A stretch of DNA of 64,000 nt from JBEKCP01 sp049509515 (lineage in GTDB: Bacteria > Planctomycetota > Planctomycetia > Pirellulales > Thermoguttaceae), in the NCBI GenBank assembly GCA_049509515.1, contig JBEKZV010000054.1, forward strand, positions 1 through 64,000, written 5' to 3'. Below, piece by piece: positions 26,705 to 35,481 of the stretch. Made by a program: the position numbers and the translations under genes. Under the pieces are notes generated by a model. It was not told the origin of the DNA and searched no databases. It saw only the letters and a program-made list of their open reading frames with translations. The stretch's first letter is position 1, and the number at the start of each line of letters is the position of its first letter.

Positions 26705-26734
26705 TTGACGGCAACCCCTCTGCTGAGCTAGAGT
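26705..26734 (+). promoter_or_regulatory. Possible promoter of the arsR gene
   Basis: TTGACG (26705-26710) and TAGAGT (26729-26734), 18 bp apart. If used, the transcript would begin at about the first possible start codons, so translation may be leaderless or start further in. Confidence 0.35.
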
Positions 26735-27166
26735 ATGGATACCATGAGCCTCAAGGCACCACACTGTTCTAGCCGCTGTTCCGCTGTTTCTTCTCCGGCT
26801 GAGGCCGTCGAGAACGAAGCACAGGACACGGTTGACTTGATGTTCCGGGCGTTCTCGGACCGGACGCGGCTGCGGATTCTTCACGTCCTGCGGGGCGGGG
26901 AACTCTGCGTGGGCGACATCGTGGCGAGCCTGCGGGCGCCGCAGCCCCGTGTCTCGCGGCATTTGGCCTATCTGCGGAAGGCCCGGCTGGTCCGGGTTCG
27001 CAAGACGGGCCTGTGGAGTCATTACTCCTTGGCCCCCGCCAAGACACCGTTTCACCGCAAGCTGTTGGAATGCCTGGGAAGGTGCTTCACCGAGGTGCGC
27101 GAACTCCAGGCCGACGAGGCCCGCGCCGCGAAGATCAGGAAGTCCGGCGGCTGCTGCCCCTCGTAG
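26735..27166 (+). CDS. arsR: ArsR-family metalloregulator
   Basis: 143 residues with the ArsR winged helix: DRTRLRILHVL, then GELCVGDIVASL and the recognition helix QPRVSRHLAYLRKA. The usual ELCVCDL motif keeps only C58. Other cysteines are C11 and C15 at the N-terminus, C113 and C117 in the last helix and C140-C141 at the end. An N-terminal Cys pair plus one near residue 55 resembles the Corynebacterium ArsR As(III) site. It would repress metal genes until As(III) or Sb(III) binds. The start is uncertain (26735, 26744 or 26840). Confidence 0.88.
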   Translation: MDTMSLKAPHCSSRCSAVSSPAEAVENEAQDTVDLMFRAFSDRTRLRILHVLRGGELCVGDIVASLRAPQPRVSRHLAYLRKARLVRVRKTGLWSHYSLAPAKTPFHRKLLECLGRCFTEVRELQADEARAAKIRKSGGCCPS

Positions 27167-27508
27167 CGGTCCCTGTTGAGCCTCCGCGAGCAGATCGCGA
27201 TCAGGGTTTTGTTCTCGTCCGAGTCGAACAACGGGTCTTGTTTCATGGGCTCCCCCGCTTTTTCTGCGCAACGGCACCGTTAAATGCCCTTGCACGCTCT
27301 TGGGAGGGTTGACCGTGTGCCAGTTCCCCCCGAGAATCACGCAAGGTGATTTGGCTCGGCGACGGGACAATATGGTGCCGCAGGCGGATTGGTTTCTCGA
27401 TCCTGCGGGCATGCTCTGTAATCCGAGCTCGACGCCTGCCAGTCTCCGGGGTGCGCCGGGGCTTGTCAGGGGGAGGGCGGGACATGAAAGAGGTGCCCGC
27501 GGGGCGGC
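27167..27508. other. Convergent intergenic region
   Basis: 342 bp between arsR and the DapA-family gene. On the minus strand from 27246 there is a frame with coding-like codon use beginning MKQDPLFDSDENKTL that runs into the antisense of arsR; it may be a gene remnant. Otherwise nothing is seen. Confidence 0.4.
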
Positions 27509-28537
27509 TCAGATCGCACCGCGCTCGCGCATCTCGCGGACCACGGCCGCCGTGACGTGGCGGATGCGATCCGCGTCGAGGTCGCCCGGCGGTGGCCCGG
27601 CGGGTCGCGGCGGGCAGCCCTCGGGCGGGGCGTCCACGTAGCCGAAATCGGCCAGGATGCAGCGCAGCACCTTTTGCAGGGCCGAGTAGTCGAACTTCTG
27701 CTGCGGGCTTTGCGGCTGGCGGCTGGGACCCACGCGAAAGCCCCGCAATTCCACCGCCGCCCGAAAGCCCTGCGGAAAATCGGCCGAGAAGAGCATGGCG
27801 TCGAACAGCTCCAACATGCGGAATTGCAGCCGCAGGGCCTCGTCGATCCGGCCGGCCCGCGTCAGGTCGTAGAGCTTTCGCGTCAGCTCCGGGACGACGC
27901 CGCTGGTGGCGTTGGTGCCGCCGTCGCAGCCGATCAGCAGCATGGGCACGAGCACCGCTTCCCAACCGGTGAGGAACACGAAATCCGGCCGCACCGGCCG
28001 CACCGCCGACATCATCCGCATCATGAAGGCCATGTCGCCCGACGAATCCTTGATCCCCACGATCCGCTCCAGCTCCGCCAGGCGGCGGACGGTGGGCACG
28101 TCGATGGGGCTGGCGAACATGGGGATGTTGTAGAGCGTCACGTCGATCGGGCTGTGCACGGCGATCTCGCGGAAGTAGGCGTACACCGACTCCGGCGAGA
28201 GCTTGTAGTAGAACGGCGAGACGATGGCCACGGCCCGCGCCCCGTAGCCGGCGTAGGTCTCGCAGGCGGCGATCGTCTCGCGGGTGCCGGCCTCCGCGGC
28301 GCCGGCCAGCACGGGCACCCGCCCCGCCGCCTGCTGGCAGACGATCTTCACGATCCGCCGCCGCTCCTCGGGCGTGAAGCGGGTGAACTCGCCGGTCGAG
28401 CCGTTGGGATAGAGGCCGTGGACCCCCTGGGCGATCAGCCAGTCCACGTAGCGGCGGAGTTCCGCTTCATGGATGTTTCCATCTTCCTGGATCGGGACGA
28501 CGTTGGGCGTGAAGATGCCCTGGATCTTGGCGGTCAT
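27509..28537 (-). CDS. Dihydrodipicolinate synthase-family aldolase
   Basis: 342 residues. The class I aldolase residues are present: K163 in VGIKDSSGD (Schiff base) and Y136 in TLYNIP, with the NGSTGEF loop. Members cleave or form 2-keto-3-deoxy sugar acids, N-acetylneuraminate or dihydrodipicolinate. With an adjoining UxaA-type dehydratase and a transporter, a 2-keto-3-deoxy-aldonate aldolase is the best guess. GGAAGG nine bases before the ATG at 28537 fixes the start. The ~50-residue C-terminal extension is atypical. Confidence 0.85.
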   Translation of the reverse strand: MTAKIQGIFTPNVVPIQEDGNIHEAELRRYVDWLIAQGVHGLYPNGSTGEFTRFTPEERRRIVKIVCQQAAGRVPVLAGAAEAGTRETIAACETYAGYGARAVAIVSPFYYKLSPESVYAYFREIAVHSPIDVTLYNIPMFASPIDVPTVRRLAELERIVGIKDSSGDMAFMMRMMSAVRPVRPDFVFLTGWEAVLVPMLLIGCDGGTNATSGVVPELTRKLYDLTRAGRIDEALRLQFRMLELFDAMLFSADFPQGFRAAVELRGFRVGPSRQPQSPQQKFDYSALQKVLRCILADFGYVDAPPEGCPPRPAGPPPGDLDADRIRHVTAAVVREMRERGAI

Positions 28538-28715
28538 GGTGAAGGGCCTTCCAAGTGCTGCTTGACGGAAATTCCTGTCTCCTTTGCGTCTTTGCGGCTT
28601 CGCGCCTTTGCGTGATATCCCTCGCAGTCGCCGCGTTGCCTTTACGACGGGCCCGTCTGTAATGTTTCGCAGTGCCTTGAGGGTGGTTTCATCTAGATTA
28701 TAGGCCACGCGGTGC

Positions 28716-30014
28716 TCAGGCGGCAGTCGGTTTTTCCTGGGGCGGCTCGGCCAGCAGGAGGGCCACCACGGCGGCCGGCAGGAACAGGAACCCCGCGTAC
28801 AACATGACCAAGCGGCAGTCGCCCACCTTGGCGAACAGCCCGAAGAACACCGTCCCGCCCGCGGCCGCCAGGCGGCCGATGTTGTAGCAGAAGCCGGCCC
28901 CGGTGGTCCGCAGCAAGGTGGGGAACAGCGGGGGCAGGTACATGGTGAACAGGGCGAAGACGCCCTGCGAAACACCCATCGCCGAAAGCCACCAGAACTG
29001 GTCCCAGGGACTCCGCGGCTGGTGGTAGGTCCAGAACATGGAGAGGAAGTAGACGGCACACAACACCGCGATGGCCCGGCGGTACCCGACGAGGCGGGCG
29101 ATGGCCCCGGCCAGGAAGTTCCCGGCAATCGACGTGAGCATCAAGAGCACCAGGGCCATGCCGAGGAAACGGGTCTTTTGGGGCTCGCTCCAGGCTGACA
29201 ACTCGGGCAGGTTGCGGAGATGTTGCAGCGACCAGTACATGAACGCCCAGTGGGCCGTCAGGGCCAGCGAGCAGACGGCGATCGTCAGCAGCGTGGTGCG
29301 GAGGATCGCGCCGCGGAACAGGTCGCGGATCGACGGGGCGGCCCGGCCGGCGCGGGCCTTGGCCGCGTGCCACTCTTCCGGCTCGGGGACGGAGCGGACG
29401 ATCCACAGGACCGAGAGGGCCGGCAGGATGCCCACGAGAAAGACCGAGCGGTAGTGCCAAGACGGGCTGGGCCAGGGGACGAGCGAGAGGGCCAGGACCG
29501 CGATCATCGCCAGCAGGACGCCGCAGTTGACGGCGGACTGCAACACGGCGGCGATCCACGGTCCCCAGCGGCGGGGCCAGGTCTCCGAGAGCAGGGCCGC
29601 CCCCACCGCCCATTCGCCGCCGATCCCCAGGGCGGCCAGGAAACGGAAGATCATCAGGTGCCACCAGGTCTGCGCAAAGAACGACAGGCCGGTGAACACC
29701 GCGTAGGTGAGGATGGTCAGCATCAGGGCCCGCGCCCGTCCCAGCCGGTCGCCGAGGCGGCCGAACCACCCGCCGCCCAGGGCCCAGCCCACCAGGAACG
29801 CGGCCTGGATGAGCGAGCCGTAATAGCCGACCGCCGCATCGCGCTGATCTTCCACGACGAGCAGTTGGGCGACGAAGGGCGTGGCCACCAGCGTATACAG
29901 GTGCATGTCCAGCCCGTCGAACAGCCAGCCCAGCCAGGCGGCGATCCCCGATTTCCACTGTTGCGGCGTGATGTCGGACAACCGCTGGGTTTCGTGGCCG
30001 CCGGCAGGGTGCAT
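28716..30014 (-). CDS. Major facilitator superfamily transporter
   Basis: 432 residues and about twelve membrane helices. The MFS motif A is seen as GRLGDRLGRARAL after helix 2, and the motif GIGGEWAVGAAL is typical of the metabolite:H+ symporter group (sialic acid, aromatic acid and sugar-acid carriers). Its start is four bases after the UxaA stop, so the genes are co-transcribed. It probably imports the sugar acid used by the operon. Confidence 0.9.
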   Translation of the reverse strand: MHPAGGHETQRLSDITPQQWKSGIAAWLGWLFDGLDMHLYTLVATPFVAQLLVVEDQRDAAVGYYGSLIQAAFLVGWALGGGWFGRLGDRLGRARALMLTILTYAVFTGLSFFAQTWWHLMIFRFLAALGIGGEWAVGAALLSETWPRRWGPWIAAVLQSAVNCGVLLAMIAVLALSLVPWPSPSWHYRSVFLVGILPALSVLWIVRSVPEPEEWHAAKARAGRAAPSIRDLFRGAILRTTLLTIAVCSLALTAHWAFMYWSLQHLRNLPELSAWSEPQKTRFLGMALVLLMLTSIAGNFLAGAIARLVGYRRAIAVLCAVYFLSMFWTYHQPRSPWDQFWWLSAMGVSQGVFALFTMYLPPLFPTLLRTTGAGFCYNIGRLAAAGGTVFFGLFAKVGDCRLVMLYAGFLFLPAAVVALLLAEPPQEKPTAA

Positions 30015-30018
30015 GCGT

Positions 30019-31221
30019 TTACTCTCGCGCCGGCCCGCCCGGCAGGCAGCTTGGTCCGATGGGCTCGAAGCTCTTGTAGGGGAGAATGAACTCCTGGTGC
30101 CCCAACGACTCGGAGGCCGTGGGCTCGCCGTCGGCGGTGCGGAGCACGCGATCGATCAATTCGCCGGTCACCTCGTCGAGCGTGCCGCGATCCTCGAGGA
30201 TCCGCCCGGCGTCGACGTCCATGTCTTCCGCCATGCGGCGGTAGGTTTCCGGGTTGGCGCAGACCTTGACCACGGGCGCGACGGCCGAGCCCACCACCGA
30301 GCCGCAGCCGGTGGAGAAGAGGATCATGTGAGCCCCGCAGGCCATCAGGTCGGCGGCCTCGGCGTTGTCGCAAATGTTGGGGAAACCGAAGCGGACCTCG
30401 CCGTCGGGCACGACGTCCAGCAGGTACAGGCCGCCGCGGGGTGGCAGATCGCCCGGCTTCAGGAGCCCGGACACCTGCCGGCTTCCGCTCTTGGCATAAG
30501 CCCCCAGCGATTTCTCTTCCTGAGTGGTGAGCCCGCCCTCCGCGTTTCCCCAGGCGAAACTGCCGTGGCCGAGGACGCGGTGGTACCGCTCGGCCTTCAG
30601 GACGGCGGCGGCCAGCTCCTCGCCCAGTTCCGGGGTAATCGCCCGGGCGGCGAGGTGCCGCTCGCAGCCCAGCAGCTCGTTGGTTTCCTCGAAGATGGCC
30701 GTCGCGCGGCGATCCACGAGCCAGTCGAAGGTCTTGCCGATGGCGGGGTTTGCCGTCAGGCCGCTGGTGGCGTCCGATCCGCCGCAGATGGTTCCCACTA
30801 CCAGGTCGCCGGGCTGCATGTCGCTGCGCGACATGGCGTGCAACTTTGGGAGGGTCTCTTCCACCCACGCACGTCCCGCGGCCACGGTCGCCCGGCTGCC
30901 GCCGTCCTCCTGGAGCACCAGGGTCCGGACGGGGCGGCCCGAGCGGCGGACCGTTTCGGCCAGGTCCCGGCGATTGAAACTCTCGCACCCCAGCGAGACC
31001 AGCAGCACCGCGCCGACGTTGGGGTGTGTCGCCAGGCGTTTCATCACCCGCTCGGCGTAGGCGTTGGGGTAGCAGCCGGCGAACCCGATCAGGTGCGCGC
31101 CGCGGTCGCGGTAAGGCAGGACGATCTCTCGGGCCGCGTGATGGGCACACTCGACCAGGTACGCCACCACCAGGTAGTTGCGGATGCCCGTTCGGCCGTC
31201 CTGCCGCCGATAGCCTTTCAC
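30019..31221 (-). CDS. UxaA-family dehydratase, catalytic subunit
   Basis: 400 residues from a GTG at 31221, with AAGGAG eight bases upstream. Conserved features are GYRRQDGRTGIRNYL at the start, GFAGCYPN, GCESF, ICGGSDATSG and a late TGCGSVVGS with metal-ligand Cys. The fold belongs to altronate/galactarate dehydratase and sulfolactate sulfo-lyase SuyB. The GTG overlaps the stop of the SAF-domain gene by four bases. In such split systems the small SAF subunit and the large subunit act together. A sugar-acid dehydratase fits the aldolase next door. Confidence 0.88.
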   Translation of the reverse strand: MKGYRRQDGRTGIRNYLVVAYLVECAHHAAREIVLPYRDRGAHLIGFAGCYPNAYAERVMKRLATHPNVGAVLLVSLGCESFNRRDLAETVRRSGRPVRTLVLQEDGGSRATVAAGRAWVEETLPKLHAMSRSDMQPGDLVVGTICGGSDATSGLTANPAIGKTFDWLVDRRATAIFEETNELLGCERHLAARAITPELGEELAAAVLKAERYHRVLGHGSFAWGNAEGGLTTQEEKSLGAYAKSGSRQVSGLLKPGDLPPRGGLYLLDVVPDGEVRFGFPNICDNAEAADLMACGAHMILFSTGCGSVVGSAVAPVVKVCANPETYRRMAEDMDVDAGRILEDRGTLDEVTGELIDRVLRTADGEPTASESLGHQEFILPYKSFEPIGPSCLPGGPARE

Positions 31222-31559
31222 GTCGGCGGCTCCTTCGCCACGACGGCAGGCTGCTGGCGAGTGAAGGTGGCAAAATAGTCGCTCTTGAGGTTGTGGACGT
31301 GTACGTGCTGGCCCACGCGAATCTCGCGGGTGGCGGAGCCGATCGGGCAACCGCACTTCAAGACCTTCTCGCCGCGGGCGATCGCCGCAACCGCCACCTT
31401 GTGGCCCAAGGGGATGGGATCCAGGAGCGTAAGCCGGGTGTCGTCCAGCCTGGCGGACTGGCCGGCGGCAAGCGCGGCCGTGGCCACGGCGACATTGTCG
31501 GCCGGGGCCAGCCGCAGCAATCGGCCCCCGACGTTCCGAGCGATGGCGGGATCGAGCAT
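31218..31559 (-). CDS. SAF-domain subunit of UxaA-family dehydratase
   Basis: 113 residues containing a SAF-type beta-clip domain (NVAVATAALAAG, GHKVAVAAIARGEKVLKCG, VGQHVHVHNL). This is the N-terminal domain of altronate dehydratase, or SuyA, encoded as a separate gene. It overlaps the large subunit gene by GTGA, indicating translational coupling. The ATG at 31559 is preferred by family alignment. Confidence 0.88.
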   Translation of the reverse strand: MLDPAIARNVGGRLLRLAPADNVAVATAALAAGQSARLDDTRLTLLDPIPLGHKVAVAAIARGEKVLKCGCPIGSATREIRVGQHVHVHNLKSDYFATFTRQQPAVVAKEPPT

Positions 31560-31770
31560 CCCTATAGTTGAACGCCTCGCGCGGGAAGAATCAAGCCGTT
31601 CACGGCGGCACACATACCATGGCCCCCGCTCAGGCAGATTCCGGGCGGCACCGATTGACCGCCCGGGGAAACGGGTCTAAACTGGTGGTTATGTACCCCT
31701 CGGCTCGCCGGGCTGCCGCTGGGCTACAGACTGCGTGGAGAGCGTCGCCGATCGTTACGGAGATCTTCTC

Positions 31771-34509
31771 ATGCCGCGCTCGGGTCCTTGGCAAGGTCGG
31801 TGGGGCGAAGCGTGGGAGCAATGGAAGTCGTTTCCCCGCTGGGCCCGCATCTTGTACGGCCTGGCGTGTCTCGTCAGCGTCCTGACGGCTTTCGCGTTTT
31901 CTTTCGCTTCCCGGCACCATCGCAGCGAGGCTTGGATAGAAGCCCGAAGCGCAAGCGAGGGAACGGTTGACGCCCCTCGCTTGCGCTTCGGGCTTGAATC
32001 AGTCTCGCCTGCCACCAGCACGCAAGCGGCGGCGGGCGATCCACTGACAGCCCGCGAGGCCGAGGCGAAGCCGAGCCCTGAGAAACAGTCCAAGCCCGCG
32101 GGGCCTGCCGGCAGGGAGGACGCCGCCGCAGACGTCGTTGGGGAGGGTGGAGCGGCCAAGGGCAAGGAAGCGACCCGCAAGAAGCCCGACCTGCCCGCCC
32201 AGCCGCCCGAGCGCAAGGGGACTCCTGCCGTGGCCGCTCCCGCCACGACCGCTCCCACCGCTCCGGCCGCAATCCGGGTTCCCGGCACCTCCACAGCGGC
32301 TGCGTCCGATGGTGTCGCGACGGCTGCGCCCGACGGCCTCCCCGCCGCCGAGGCCCCCGCCCCCAATCCGAATCAATCGGTGGTCGGCCCGGCCGTAAAG
32401 GCCCTGCTGGCCGTCGCCAAGCGTGAGGACAACCCGTACCACTATATCTTCCCGCCGGTCGTGCAACGCAAGCTGGAGTTCCAGGAAGTCCCGCAGCGCT
32501 TTAGCGTGGCCGTGCTCATGACGCCGGTGTTCGCACAGGAAAAGGTGACCGTGACCCAACCGGTCACACAAGGCACGCAGACCCTGATGACCACCACGCA
32601 ACAGAGCATCCCCGGCCGGCCGATGGGCATGCGGCCGATGAAATTTCTCGTGCCCGATCCCAGCGGCCCGATCGTGCAGATGGTCAAGCAGCCGATCTGG
32701 GGCCCCGGCGGTCCGGACCGCCAGTCGATCGGATGGCTGGGCAATAACGCCATGGCGATCGTGGCCCTGTTGCGCTCCGGCGTCACCCCCCAGCGCGAGC
32801 CGGCCTTGAAGACGCTCACTGATCGCCTGTCGCAGTATCTCCAGGCGTTCGACAGTCCGGATTCCACCTGGGACGTGGCCTGGGCGATCATCGCCTTCGC
32901 CGAGTATCCCGGGGGCCGCTATCACGATCGCCTGGAGCGGCTTTTGGGGAAACTGCTTTCCGGCCAGATCGCCGCAGGGCCCGGGAAGGGCCTGTGGGGG
33001 CCGGTCTGCGTGAACCCGGCGCTCGTGCGGCAGGCGGTCGAATCGGTGTTCAAGAACCAGGCGGCCATGCCGCAGGCGGGCGTCGGTGTGGCCCGCAGCC
33101 CGGCGCTTCCGCAAGGCCGCCCGGCCGTACACCCCGCCCAGGCCGCCCTGCAGCGGCAGATCGTGGAGGCGCAGGAGCGGGCGTTCATCGAGCTGAACGC
33201 CGTCTCGACCCTGTGCCCCAGCTTCGCCCAAGCCACCCACGGCGTTACGCTCAAGGACGCGCGCAACCAGTTCGGCAACGACGTCGAGGTGCCCGGCTGG
33301 CCGGTGAACGCCTACCGCGAGCTGACGGCCGACCTGGAATCGACGGCCCTGGCGGCCTACGCCCTGCGCGTGGTGACGATGCACCACAGGATGCCGGCTG
33401 CCATCGAGTATCCCCGCGGGGTCGCGTGTTGCCGGAGTTTCTCGATCCGCGACGCCCTGGCGGCGGCCCTCCGCGCCATTGCCGCCGCCCAGCGCGACGA
33501 CGGCGCCTGGGACGAAATGGTCGCCTGGCAGCCGGTCGACGAGTTCCGCGACGGGGGCGTCGGCCAGTTCGGGATGGCGGCGGCCGTGCCGGAGGCGTTG
33601 CCTTGCCGGCATCCGCCCATCGCCACCGCCGAGGCATGCAACGCCCTGGAAGACCTGCTGCTGGTGCTGGGGCGCGTAGAGGAACCGAAGAAGGCCACCC
33701 GGCCGGCCAAGGGCAAGGGCCGGCCGCCCGAGCCGGTCAAGCCTGCCGAAATCGCACAATACCGCGAGCAGATCGACAAGGGACGGCGGCACCTGCTGGA
33801 AATGGTCGCCGAAGTATCGAAAGGCCGGGACGCTCACGAGGCGATCGCAGAGGCCCCGCCCGCCCGCAACGCAAAGCGGCCGGCGGGCCGCCCGCTTGCT
33901 TGGCGCCCGCCTGCGGGTGGGCCGACACCCGCCGGCGGGCGCCTGGCCGGTCCCCAGCCCGTGGATCCCGTCTGGGGAGGTCCGCTGGAGCCGTACGCCC
34001 TGCTCTGCCAGTTGCGGCTGGAGGCGGATGCCGATTCCCGGCCAGATGCCGCCGCCGCGGGCCGGATCGCCCTGGGCAAGCTCATGACCGCCGCCGTAGG
34101 CTCTCAAGCAGCCACGGGCCTGTGGCCCGCCCCGGACGAGTACATGCCCTGGACGCCCAGTCTCCGCGAGCGGAGCCTGTACCTGGTCGCGCCGCCGGCC
34201 GCCCCGGCGAAAAAGGCCCCATCGCATCCTGCGAAGAGAACGCTGCAGACGCCCGGGCCGAAAGCCAAATCCGAGCATGGCGGCAAGGCGGGCGGCGCGG
34301 CCGCTCATGCCCCCGATCCACAGCCCGCCAGGACGGCGCAAGACCTGCTGGCGGTCCGCGCGCGGGTCTATTTCGACCCGCGATTCTGGAGCGTGGACGC
34401 CAAAGAGACCGAGCGGTTGGCGACCGTGTACATGCTCTGCTACCTCGCCGGCACTCAGATTCCCTTCCCCACGGCGAAGGCGTGCCCCAGTGAGGCCCCG
34501 ATGCCGTAA
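31771..34509 (+). CDS. Long membrane-anchored protein of unknown function
   Basis: 912 residues from the ATG at 31771 (GGAG eight bases upstream). A membrane helix lies at ~25-46. A Pro/Ala-rich low-complexity linker follows (~70-200). The rest, ~300-900, is helical with alternating Trp/Gly segments (WDVAWAIIAFAEYP, DGAWDEMVAW) reminiscent of alpha/alpha-barrel terpene-cyclase-type repeats. A 21-bp dispersed palindrome is embedded in frame near residue 60. The 3' end overlaps the opposite-strand flavin reductase by 55 bp. Function unknown. Confidence 0.8.
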   Translation: MPRSGPWQGRWGEAWEQWKSFPRWARILYGLACLVSVLTAFAFSFASRHHRSEAWIEARSASEGTVDAPRLRFGLESVSPATSTQAAAGDPLTAREAEAKPSPEKQSKPAGPAGREDAAADVVGEGGAAKGKEATRKKPDLPAQPPERKGTPAVAAPATTAPTAPAAIRVPGTSTAAASDGVATAAPDGLPAAEAPAPNPNQSVVGPAVKALLAVAKREDNPYHYIFPPVVQRKLEFQEVPQRFSVAVLMTPVFAQEKVTVTQPVTQGTQTLMTTTQQSIPGRPMGMRPMKFLVPDPSGPIVQMVKQPIWGPGGPDRQSIGWLGNNAMAIVALLRSGVTPQREPALKTLTDRLSQYLQAFDSPDSTWDVAWAIIAFAEYPGGRYHDRLERLLGKLLSGQIAAGPGKGLWGPVCVNPALVRQAVESVFKNQAAMPQAGVGVARSPALPQGRPAVHPAQAALQRQIVEAQERAFIELNAVSTLCPSFAQATHGVTLKDARNQFGNDVEVPGWPVNAYRELTADLESTALAAYALRVVTMHHRMPAAIEYPRGVACCRSFSIRDALAAALRAIAAAQRDDGAWDEMVAWQPVDEFRDGGVGQFGMAAAVPEALPCRHPPIATAEACNALEDLLLVLGRVEEPKKATRPAKGKGRPPEPVKPAEIAQYREQIDKGRRHLLEMVAEVSKGRDAHEAIAEAPPARNAKRPAGRPLAWRPPAGGPTPAGGRLAGPQPVDPVWGGPLEPYALLCQLRLEADADSRPDAAAAGRIALGKLMTAAVGSQAATGLWPAPDEYMPWTPSLRERSLYLVAPPAAPAKKAPSHPAKRTLQTPGPKAKSEHGGKAGGAAAHAPDPQPARTAQDLLAVRARVYFDPRFWSVDAKETERLATVYMLCYLAGTQIPFPTAKACPSEAPMP
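31941..31994. repeat. Dispersed 21-bp inverted repeat inside a coding region
   Basis: Arms 31941-31961 and 31974-31994 (AGCCCGAAGCGCAAGCGAGG and complement) are perfect over 21 bp with a 12-base loop. A degenerate copy is at 39624-39679. Here it is translated in frame as part of the linker of the long protein. Confidence 0.85.
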
Positions 34510-35021
34510 TACAGCCGGTTGCCGGGCGAAAAGACAATCGGCAGGACCTTGAGGATGTCCGGCATCCCGGCGGCGTCGAGCACCGCCTCGTCGGCCTTCA
34601 CGTCGAGGATCTGGCCGACGAACTGCGTGTGCAGGCCCAGCTCGAAGACGTGCAGGACCTTGCACTCCAGCACCAGCGGGAACTCCCGGACGTACGGGGC
34701 ATCGACCAAGTCGCTCGGGACGGGCGTCAGGCCCGTGGCGGCGAACTTGTCCACCTCGCGGCCACTGGTGAGCCCGAAGTAATCGGCCTGGCGGACCTGG
34801 GCCTGCGACGGCACGCTGACGGTAAACGCCCGCCGCTCCAGCAGGCTCCCATAGCTATAAGTGGCCTTCCGCAGGGAGACCGCCACGCAGGGCGGGTTGG
34901 AGCAGCAGACGCCTCCCCAGGCGGCCGCCATTCCGTTGGGCCGGCCCTGGCGGTCGTAGGACCCCACGATCCACGTCGGGGTGGGGCAGATCAGCGTCTT
35001 GGCACCGAGTGAGCGTTTCAT
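34455..35021 (-). CDS. Flavin reductase-like FMN-binding protein
   Basis: 188 residues with the flavin reductase-like split barrel: LICPTPTWIVGSYD, GMAAAWGGVCCSNPP, FTVSVPS and a YFGLTSGREVDKF segment. It would bind FMN and reduce it, or act on a small substrate, with NAD(P)H. ATG at 35021 has GGAGG six bases upstream. Its tail overlaps the convergent 31771 gene by 55 bp. Confidence 0.88.
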   Translation of the reverse strand: MKRSLGAKTLICPTPTWIVGSYDRQGRPNGMAAAWGGVCCSNPPCVAVSLRKATYSYGSLLERRAFTVSVPSQAQVRQADYFGLTSGREVDKFAATGLTPVPSDLVDAPYVREFPLVLECKVLHVFELGLHTQFVGQILDVKADEAVLDAAGMPDILKVLPIVFSPGNRLYYGIGASLGHAFAVGKGI

Positions 35022-35481
35022 CGTCAACCTCCGGAAGCAATGGGCAATGGGCGGTGTGCGGTGTGGAAGGCGCCAAAAGCCCGCCGACCGACCATGCTAC
35101 GCACGGTGCCCGCGGCGGGTTCGGTGGGCGTTGCGGAAGGTCCCAAAAGCCCGCCGACCGACCGGGCACCATGCGCAGCATGGTCTCGCATGGTGCCCGC
35201 GGCGGGGTCAGTGGTCAGCGGGCAGCGGGCAGTGACAATTGTCCCCTGGGCGGCCGCCGTGGCAAGGGCCTTCCCCAAGTCCCTCGTCCGGTTCTGGGGA
35301 AAAAGCCTCGACCCCCTACCGGCCTGCTCGGGGGGTTCGATATAGGACGTACCGAAGGGATTCGTCACCTGCCCGGCGAGCAGGACTATTGCACTTGCGG
35401 CGATTTCGGCGATAATGACGCATAGCTTCCTGGGCAAGGTTCCCTTGGTTCCCTTGGTTCCCTTGGTAGAGAGGAGAGACC
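35022..35481. other. Repeat-rich intergenic region
   Basis: 460 bp without a gene. It contains a 21-bp direct repeat (35073-35093 and 35143-35163), a 13-bp inverted repeat (35163-35175/35187-35199) and three tandem copies of a GTTCCCTTG unit around 35438-35468. No RNA gene is seen. Confidence 0.6.
35073..35206. repeat. Direct and inverted repeat cluster
   Basis: Direct repeats CCAAAAGCCCGCCGACCGAC at 35073 and 35143, with GGTGCCCGCGGCGGG at 35106 and 35191. The inverted pair CGGGCACCATGCG/CGCATGGTGCCCG at 35163-35199 has a variant at ~35980 beyond the next gene, so this is a local dispersed family. Confidence 0.7.

Noticed and set aside
31999..34665. 888-codon open frame on the minus strand
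   Set aside because: Antisense to the long membrane-anchored protein. The plus strand was preferred because of its ribosome-binding site, membrane helix and downstream convergent gene, though neither has a known family.
35438..35468. Tandem GTTCCCTTG triplet as possible CRISPR or VNTR
   Set aside because: Three nine- to ten-base units without spacers are not a CRISPR; it is only a short tandem repeat.
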